Origin: a bacterium
GTDB lineage: Bacteria > Bacteroidota > Bacteroidia > B-17B0 > Aurantibacillaceae
Length of the DNA stretch: 58,060 bases
Assembly (NCBI GenBank): GCA_029945625.1
Contig: JAQSCW010000004.1
Span: 1-58,060 of the forward strand
Direction of reading: 5' to 3'
Shown piece by piece: positions 52,191 to 58,060 of the stretch. Position 1 is the stretch's first letter, and every line of letters starts with the position of its first letter. The notes below the pieces were generated by a model. It did no database searches. It was not told the origin of the DNA and saw only the letters and a list, made by a program, of their open reading frames with translations. The position numbers and the translations under genes were made by a program.

Positions 52191-55100
52191 ATGAAATTTT
52201 TGAAGATCGTCATACTGGTTTCTTTTCTTTTCGAAAGTGATCTCCTTCTTTCCCAAAGTACAAATAATAATTGTGCCAGTGCCAGTCCGTATTGCACCGG
52301 ACAAACCATGACATTCCCTGCTACAACAGGCGTTTCGGGTTCTCAGCCCGGGCCGTTTTACGGGTGTTTGGGTTCTCAGCCAAATCCTGCATGGTTTTTT
52401 CTGCAGATTGCCAGCGGAGGATCTTTATCCATCAGCATGTCGGCAAATAACGATATTGATTTTATTTGTTGGGGACCTTTTGCAAGTCTGTCAACCGCCT
52501 GCGGAAGTTTAACGTCAAGCAATGTGCAATCCTGCAGCTACTCGCCTTCCAACACCGAAACCTGCACCATCGCCAACGCCATTCCGGGAATGTTTTATAT
52601 GATGCTGATCACCAATTTTTCTAACTCATCACAAACAATCACCTTTAGTCAAACTTCCGGAAATGCATCCACCAATTGTGGGTTTGTTTGTCTCATCACA
52701 CCAACAAATTCGGGCATGACCTGTGCCGGCGGTGCAGTCACCATTTCCCTAACACCCGCTACAAGTTCTGCCGTTAGTTCTTACACATGGTCCGGTCCAA
52801 ACAGCTTCAGCTCCACATCCTCGTTCAATGTTTTGTCGGCATTGCTAAGCAGCGGCATCTATACGGTGCGGGGCACTGCCACCAGTACCATCGGTTTGGT
52901 GCCATATTCCAGTACCTGTCAGGCAGTAACGAGCGTGACCGTGATCCCTTATCCAACTTTTTCTGTAACACCAACAACTGCCAGCATTTGTCAGGGAGGA
53001 AGTGTGTTTGCGTCCGTTACGTTTACGCCGCCATCCAACCCTTCACTTTATTTCTATAGTTGGACACCTACCCTGGGTCAGGGTATGATTTGGTCACCGC
53101 AGGCCCAATCTACTCTCCTCCAGCCACCTTTAGCTCCTGTTTCGCTCACCCTGTCCACTCTCGTATACAACATAACCGTACAGCCCAGTTTTACAAATAT
53201 TAGCTGTCCCGTAACCAAATCCATCATTATCACCATTAATAATCCCGCCACACCTTCGCTCACCATGCCGCCACCGCTATGCGACATCAATAATCCTTTG
53301 CAGTTGATGGCTAGTCCCGGGGGTGGGACTTGGAGTGCAAACCCGGCCGTTGCCCCAGGGGGCATGTTTAGCCCAAACATCGCTGCAATTGGACCCAACA
53401 CGGTTTCTTATGGCGTGAGTGTAGGCACATGTATCGTAAACAATACGGCCACACTTCAGGTTTCAAAATTTCACACTTCGGCCTTAAGCTCAGGAATTAC
53501 CCAACGTTGTGTGCAAGATCCTGCTTTCAGGTTAATGAACATTGTGCAGGATTCTTTAACAGGTAGCTGGTTTGGTCCGAATGTGACGAGTAATTATTTT
53601 AATCCTGCGGGTTTGGCTACCGGTATTTATAATCTTACGTACAGTACTGTATCATCTAATACATCATACAGTATAGTTTCACAGCCAAATCCTAACACGT
53701 GTCCCTCCTCAACCATACTTGCCGTGTCTGTATTTAATCCTCCGGTTCCCATCATTAATCCCATTTCACCATCGTGCAACAATTCGGCAACCGTTATATT
53801 GTCCGCAACGCCGCCGGGGGGTTTTTGGAACGGAAACGCCGGAATTTCTCCTTCGGGAATTCAAACCCCCTCTCTTAATTTGATAGGCACAAACACCTTA
53901 ACATATACTGCCGGACAGGGTACCTGCGTGGCAAGTTCTTCAAAAACCTTTCATGTTTCGCAATTCAATACCGCAACGCTCACCGGCCCGGTTCCTAATT
54001 TGTGCGCGAATAGCAATCCGTTTAATCTCATGAGTATTGTTCAAAACACCAATGGTTCATGGTCTGGCTTAGGTGTAACGAATAGCAGTGCGTTTAACCC
54101 ATCGGGTTTGCCAAGCAGTAACTATGTGATCACCTATTTTAACCCTTCAACGCCAAATGCAGGCTTATGTAATGATACCAGAACCATTTCGGCATCCGTT
54201 CTCAATCCGCCTACTCCTAATATTGTTTTGGCGGGTCCTTTTTGCAGCACCAAAGCGGGGGTACAAATGACAGTAAGCCCTGCCACCGGCAGTTGGATTC
54301 CAACCCCCTATTTAAATACTGCCGGAGTTTTTAATCCATCCTTGGCTGTTATTGGCAATAATGCTGTACAATACATAATTGGCACCAATACCTGCAATGC
54401 CCGACAAACGATGTTTGTGAGTGTTGAAGCCTTTGTTCCTGCTACAATTTTAGCGGGCACCGGCGATCTGTGCAACAACAGCCCGGCAGTTAATCTTTCT
54501 CCATTTACCGCAAATACACTTGGTACGTGGAGTGGCCCCGGACTAACAGGATCGAGCTTTAACCCTGCTGTTACCAATGCAGGGCTATTTTCACTCATCT
54601 ATAAAACGGCCACCAGCCCAAGCGGCCTATGTCCCGATGTTGATACACTGGCCATCAGAGTATTTTCTCTCGCTGTTCCAGTTATTACTGCGGTTGGGCC
54701 CTTGTGTGACACGCATGCCCCTTTCAAATTGCAGGTAAGTCCTGTTGGTGGCCTGTTTGGCGGCACCAATAACGGTGCCGTGAATATTGAAGGTCTCTTC
54801 CAACCTGCTCTGGGAATCATTGGCAATAATCTGGTGAGTTACAGTATTTCTTCAGGTCCCTGCATTGCCTATGCGCAATCAATGATCGCCGTTGAAAAAT
54901 TTGTCACTGCCGATTTCGAAAAACAAGTGGATCCTGCATATTGTAAGAACCACTTGGCATTTGACCTAAACAGTTTAGTCAAAAATCCGGGAGGCTTTTG
55001 GAGTGGTCCGGGTGTGGTAGGCAGCATGTTTAATCCTGCAAAAGCCAATATCGGGGATAATAATGTAATTGTTTATCAAACCCATTCCAATCCTACGGCC

Positions 55101-55946
55101 TTGCTCTGTCCCGATTCCAGCGCTGTTAGAATTCGGGTAAAAGACATTCCTAAAGGTACCGCCATTTCAAATGCCATTAGCGGATGTGTGCCATTTTCTG
55201 TCTTACTCAGCAGTGCCGGTTTTGTTTCAGGAAAGGGCTCCTGGAACATCGACGATGGTTCTGCGCCATTGCCGGGTTTAACTAATGCTTACGTGTTTAC
55301 AAAACCGGGAAGCTATCAGGTGGTTTTTAATTTTTGGGATGATGAAGCGGTGGGCTGTTCCACGCAAGTAGTTCTGAAGAATCTTATTACCATTCTTCCG
55401 GTACCCAAGGCTGACTTTATTACCAACCCCTCTGATATCAGTATTTCTGCCCCTGACGTGGCACTTACCAATCTCACCAAACCACTCGGGGATAACAACT
55501 ATGTTTGGACGGTGTGGGGCATGAATCAGTTATTTGAGGTACATCCTAAAATCACATTCCCTGAGCCGGGCACTTATAAGATATCTCTGAGAGCTACAAA
55601 CATAAATGGTTGCAGTGATGAACTTATTAAATATGTGGAGGTTAAAAACGACTTTAATATTTTTATACCTAATTCATTTACGCCAAATTTTGACGGATTA
55701 AATGACTATTTTTTGCCGGTATTTTCGCCTTTTGGGCTTGACCCTAATTCCTATCTAATGGAAGTGTATGATCGCTGGGGACACCTTGTATTCAGTGGGA
55801 AGGACCACACCAAAGGTTGGGATGGAACCTTCCAAAACAAGGGCGCTGAAGAACTAAAAGAAGATAGTTATACCTACCGGATAAAATTCAGGGATCTTGA
55901 GGGAAAGGTCTACTCAAAAACAGGAACGGTGATCTTACTGAAATAA
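52191..55946 (+). CDS. Large modular surface protein with gliding-motility-type (T9SS type B) C-terminus
   Basis: A 1251-residue exported protein. After the signal peptide (MKFLKIVILVSFLFESDLLLSQ) there is a Cys-rich domain (about 24-165) of the pre-peptidase-like kind common in this phylum. An Ig-like region follows, then four tandem modules of 155-165 residues (351-515, 516-671, 672-826, 827-985), each with two halves and conserved words such as NPPxPxI, FxPxLxxIGxN, GTWSGPG and FNPA. One or two PKD-like domains (about 986-1160) lead to the C-terminal type B sorting domain (FIPNSFTPNFDGLNDYFLPV...YDRWGHLVFSG). It is expected on the cell surface as an adhesin or filament component. A related large gene follows. 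Confidence 0.88.
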   Translation: MKFLKIVILVSFLFESDLLLSQSTNNNCASASPYCTGQTMTFPATTGVSGSQPGPFYGCLGSQPNPAWFFLQIASGGSLSISMSANNDIDFICWGPFASLSTACGSLTSSNVQSCSYSPSNTETCTIANAIPGMFYMMLITNFSNSSQTITFSQTSGNASTNCGFVCLITPTNSGMTCAGGAVTISLTPATSSAVSSYTWSGPNSFSSTSSFNVLSALLSSGIYTVRGTATSTIGLVPYSSTCQAVTSVTVIPYPTFSVTPTTASICQGGSVFASVTFTPPSNPSLYFYSWTPTLGQGMIWSPQAQSTLLQPPLAPVSLTLSTLVYNITVQPSFTNISCPVTKSIIITINNPATPSLTMPPPLCDINNPLQLMASPGGGTWSANPAVAPGGMFSPNIAAIGPNTVSYGVSVGTCIVNNTATLQVSKFHTSALSSGITQRCVQDPAFRLMNIVQDSLTGSWFGPNVTSNYFNPAGLATGIYNLTYSTVSSNTSYSIVSQPNPNTCPSSTILAVSVFNPPVPIINPISPSCNNSATVILSATPPGGFWNGNAGISPSGIQTPSLNLIGTNTLTYTAGQGTCVASSSKTFHVSQFNTATLTGPVPNLCANSNPFNLMSIVQNTNGSWSGLGVTNSSAFNPSGLPSSNYVITYFNPSTPNAGLCNDTRTISASVLNPPTPNIVLAGPFCSTKAGVQMTVSPATGSWIPTPYLNTAGVFNPSLAVIGNNAVQYIIGTNTCNARQTMFVSVEAFVPATILAGTGDLCNNSPAVNLSPFTANTLGTWSGPGLTGSSFNPAVTNAGLFSLIYKTATSPSGLCPDVDTLAIRVFSLAVPVITAVGPLCDTHAPFKLQVSPVGGLFGGTNNGAVNIEGLFQPALGIIGNNLVSYSISSGPCIAYAQSMIAVEKFVTADFEKQVDPAYCKNHLAFDLNSLVKNPGGFWSGPGVVGSMFNPAKANIGDNNVIVYQTHSNPTALLCPDSSAVRIRVKDIPKGTAISNAISGCVPFSVLLSSAGFVSGKGSWNIDDGSAPLPGLTNAYVFTKPGSYQVVFNFWDDEAVGCSTQVVLKNLITILPVPKADFITNPSDISISAPDVALTNLTKPLGDNNYVWTVWGMNQLFEVHPKITFPEPGTYKISLRATNINGCSDELIKYVEVKNDFNIFIPNSFTPNFDGLNDYFLPVFSPFGLDPNSYLMEVYDRWGHLVFSGKDHTKGWDGTFQNKGAEELKEDSYTYRIKFRDLEGKVYSKTGTVILLK
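53241..55145 (+). repeat. Four tandem Ig-like modules inside the modular surface protein
   Basis: The modules begin at 53241, 53736, 54204 and 54669 and measure 165, 156, 155 and 159 codons. Shared landmarks are NPPxPxI at the start (LAVPVI in the last), a Cys at about position 14, 'F.P.L..IG.N.V.Y', a Cys-containing strand, V..F.TA, then '..C.N...F.L......G.WSG.GV..S.FNP'. The DNA copies have diverged, so this is an old duplication. Confidence 0.8.
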
Positions 55947-55961
55947 CATCTCAATCCCTCC

Positions 55962-55982
55962 AAAAAAAGATCTATTTTTTTT
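55962..55982 (+). terminator. A/T hairpin after the modular surface protein
   Basis: AAAAAAA (55962-55968) faces a run of eight T (55975-55982) across GATCTA, 15 bases after the stop. It could end transcription, but an A/T-only stem in AT-rich DNA is weak evidence. Confidence 0.3.
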
Positions 55983-56111
55983 AAAAAATGAGGGAAATCT
56001 GTTGTCATCAAGTGCAGGTGCCTGCCCGCTGAATCTCCTCACGAGAGTGAGGTGAAAGGGTCAAATCAATATAAAAATTCGTTAGTCTACCGTTTGAATG
56101 AGTGAATAATC

Positions 56112-56142
56112 TTGACTATTGAACGCGTCTCTCCTAACTTTA
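56112..56142 (+). promoter_or_regulatory. Candidate promoter of the second large surface protein
   Basis: TTG at 56112-56114 and TAACTTTA at 56135-56142 are 20 bases apart; the -7 word has one mismatch to TAnnTTTG. The same TAACTTTA occurs at 52118-52125 upstream of the preceding large gene. The ATG is at 56163. Confidence 0.35.
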
Positions 56143-56162
56143 ACGTATAGAAGAATAGTGTT

Positions 56163-58060
56163 ATGAAAAATTTACTTTTTACCCTTTCCGTTTTTGCATT
56201 GACAATGAATTTGTCAGTAACCGGACAAATAGATAATACAAAGGCGAGCGGCTCAAATAGCCGAGCTGATGTGAACGAACTTGATACCAAGTCGCGTTTT
56301 ATTGCTAATCAGGATTATCTTTCGGCTAGTTCCCTGAAAGATTATGCAAATTATTACGGGGATTCTCTGAAGGGGTTTGACGAAGTTGCCGCCAGAGTAG
56401 ACATTCTAAACCGTCATTTTTTTGGTGAAGAATTTCGTGTGGTAATGAATTACCAGAAACGTGATTTTATTGATAGAAAATACGGAATTGGTCAATATGC
56501 ACCTCGTCCGGTTTCTGTAACCCCTCCTCCTTCAGGCCCTTCAAAGCCGATTAGTGGTGGTAGTAATATTAATGTGGCGCCTTGCGTAAATGAGGATTTT
56601 GAGGCCACTACCCCCGGAGCGTATTTTAATCAAGCGAATGCGGTTACTGGTTGGACCATTGCGAGCGGATCAAATGTTGGAACCAATGGATCTTGTCCTA
56701 CTAACACAGCTTATGTTTGGCCCGGTGCGGGAAGTCCCGAATTTTGGATTGTTCAAACGCCAATTTTTGGACACCCCTATATTGGTACTATAGCTAACTC
56801 TCCATTGGGTGGCACGAGAGTAGCGCAATTACAGAACACAAGTCCCGGCGTATTAATGACTAAAATGACGACCACGTTTCCGGTAACTGCTGCAAATACG
56901 TTGTTTCAATTTGCGTATTGCGGTTCGTGGGACGGGTCTGGGCACTCTTGCTGTGACCAGCCTTTTTTCATTATTAATATGTTTGATTGTTTGGGCAATC
57001 CCTTAGGCTGTTCTTCCCTTAGTTTAACCGCAGCCGGACCAAGTTGTGTTACAGGTTTAGGGGGTTATAATCTTACAAGTGGCGTGTCATGGATTAATTG
57101 GACTACCAGGGTAATTGATTTAACACCTTACATTGGTACTTGTGTTACCTTAAAGATAATAAATGGCGACTGCGACGGTGGGGCGCATCACGGTTCGCTT
57201 TATTTTGATGCCAGATGTGGCGGTCAATTAGTAGGCTTAGGTCTTCAACAGCCCGGTGGACCAATGTCCATTCCCGGTCCTGTGAGTTTTTGCGCAGGTT
57301 CTAATCAAGCACAAATAGCTGCACCACTTGGCTATCAATCTTATTCTTGGACTCCTCCTATTTCAGCTGCTCCAATTCCTCCATCACAGGCTACACTTTC
57401 ATCTCTTACAGTTACCAATCCAATCCCGGGACAAATTTATACCGTAACTTTGGTAAGCCCTTCCGGTTGCGTATTTACTTCTACTAATGCCATTGCTTTT
57501 TCCACTGTTAACATTGCGGGTATTGGGTCCACGTCGACTTGTATAGGCGGGGCCAGTGGCTCCGCAACTGTCCAGGGTAACGGAAGCGGGTCGGGGTATA
57601 ATTATACCTGGATCAATGCGGGGAATAGTGCCACGGTCGGGACTACTCAGATTGTTAATGGGTTGGCTCCCGGGGTCTACAGCGTTATGCTCACGGGTAT
57701 TGGTGCCAGCGGCTGTGGTTCGGCCTGGGCTACTACCACGGTTTTTGCCCAGCCATCCAGTGTTATTGAGTTGCTAAAACCTTATTGTGGTAACGAAGCC
57801 TACCTCGCTACGAGTGGAGGAACCAATTTTCAATGGTACAATGGCTTAACTGCTATTTCTCCTACCGCGGGAGGTACGGCATCGAGTTATACGGTCATAA
57901 CACCCTCTAATTTGGCGATCTGGTGGCTGTCTTATACTTCTCAATATGGGTGCCGCGATTCTATTAAGTACACTTTAGTTGCATCCCCTCCGGGCGGCAT
58001 TACAATACCCTATGTATCGTGGATTTGCCCTGGAGGAAGTAATGGGGTAGCATATATTAA
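56163..58060 (+). CDS. Large secreted adhesin-like protein, 3' end outside the window
   Basis: An open frame from ATG 56163 to the right edge, at least 632 residues. It starts with a signal peptide (MKNLLFTLSVFALTMNLSVTGQ), a helical N-terminal region, a Pro-rich linker (VTPPPSGPSKP) and then a beta-sandwich domain (about 140-365, beginning CVNEDFEATTPGAYF) resembling the carbohydrate- or metal-binding modules often fused to T9SS signals. Ig-like repeats follow, one with the SprB-type GSGYNYTWINAGNSATV and LAPGVYSV pattern. I expect a T9SS signal beyond the window. Surface adhesion or gliding is the likely theme. Confidence 0.75.
   Translation, partial: MKNLLFTLSVFALTMNLSVTGQIDNTKASGSNSRADVNELDTKSRFIANQDYLSASSLKDYANYYGDSLKGFDEVAARVDILNRHFFGEEFRVVMNYQKRDFIDRKYGIGQYAPRPVSVTPPPSGPSKPISGGSNINVAPCVNEDFEATTPGAYFNQANAVTGWTIASGSNVGTNGSCPTNTAYVWPGAGSPEFWIVQTPIFGHPYIGTIANSPLGGTRVAQLQNTSPGVLMTKMTTTFPVTAANTLFQFAYCGSWDGSGHSCCDQPFFIINMFDCLGNPLGCSSLSLTAAGPSCVTGLGGYNLTSGVSWINWTTRVIDLTPYIGTCVTLKIINGDCDGGAHHGSLYFDARCGGQLVGLGLQQPGGPMSIPGPVSFCAGSNQAQIAAPLGYQSYSWTPPISAAPIPPSQATLSSLTVTNPIPGQIYTVTLVSPSGCVFTSTNAIAFSTVNIAGIGSTSTCIGGASGSATVQGNGSGSGYNYTWINAGNSATVGTTQIVNGLAPGVYSVMLTGIGASGCGSAWATTTVFAQPSSVIELLKPYCGNEAYLATSGGTNFQWYNGLTAISPTAGGTASSYTVITPSNLAIWWLSYTSQYGCRDSIKYTLVASPPGGITIPYVSWICPGGSNGVAYI

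Noticed and set aside
52600-55100. Tandem repeats considered as a CRISPR array
   Set aside because: The repeats are protein modules of about 470 bases, diverged in DNA and in frame; there are no short identical repeats with spacers anywhere in the window.

Overview
The window is chromosomal DNA from a member of the Bacteroidota (class Bacteroidia, probably an environmental Flavobacteriales/Sphingobacteriales-like lineage; I cannot place it further). The evidence is: type IX secretion (T9SS) C-terminal signals of both the 'PNP' (type A) and gliding-motility-associated (type B) kinds; a TonB-dependent receptor with a carboxypeptidase-regulatory-like N-terminus; families largely restricted to the phylum (DUF3098, a SiaB-like kinase, regulator-propeller proteins); start regions with almost no Shine-Dalgarno sequence; and many copies of the Bacteroidota -7 promoter element TAnnTTTG just upstream of genes. 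Base composition looks AT-leaning and uniform. I see no phage, insertion sequence, CRISPR array, rRNA or tRNA.

Layout. 1-265: cut-off gene for a T9SS-exported protein. 596-5826: lipoprotein, DEDDy exonuclease, gpsA with a membrane protein, epimerase-like SDR, deoxynucleoside kinase and a SiaB-like kinase. 5887-8344: glycosyltransferase and flippase. 8653-11450 (minus): membrane protein, prfB with an intact programmed +1 frameshift, rsmA. 11569-15707: compact operon for a calcium-loop (FG-GAP) T9SS protein, a cytochrome-like/beta-propeller lipoprotein and a DCC thiol-disulfide protein. 15715-17942: ComF, a coiled-coil membrane protein and an acetyltransferase. 17936-23491 (minus): a two-gene signalling unit, a TPR-caspase followed by a sensor-propeller/SpoIIE phosphatase. 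23821-28314: small secreted protein, an intergenic repeat patch, TonB receptor with SDR, and a small envelope protein. 28318-33633: S41 protease, queA behind a leader with mutually exclusive hairpins, acetyltransferase, SWIM protein. 33657-39751: pheS, rlmD, truA, an ABC exporter and trmB. 39824-43666: peptide ABC ATPase, DedA protein, TolC-type channel. 43776-48665 (minus): surface polysaccharide genes (WecA/MraY-type transferase, RemB/Wzi-like outer-membrane protein, fcl, gmd). 48783-51972: DUF3098, small membrane protein, uppP, ftsX, Bax-inhibitor-1 protein, ending in a good terminator. 52191-58060: two large modular surface proteins, the second running off the window.

How the genes fit together. 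Much of the window serves the cell envelope: polysaccharide precursors and lipid-linked assembly (gmd, fcl, WecA-like, flippase, uppP), outer-membrane proteins, and T9SS cargo that would end up on the surface or outside the cell. A second theme is tRNA, rRNA and translation housekeeping (queA, truA, trmB, rlmD, rsmA, prfB, pheS). The best candidate for an undescribed system is the TPR-caspase/propeller-phosphatase operon, possibly connected to the separately encoded SiaB-like kinase. The next most interesting items are the structured leader of queA, the FG-GAP/cytochrome-lipoprotein/DCC operon, and a recurring arrangement in which TAnnTTTG sits only 4-6 bases before the start codon, which predicts leaderless messages.
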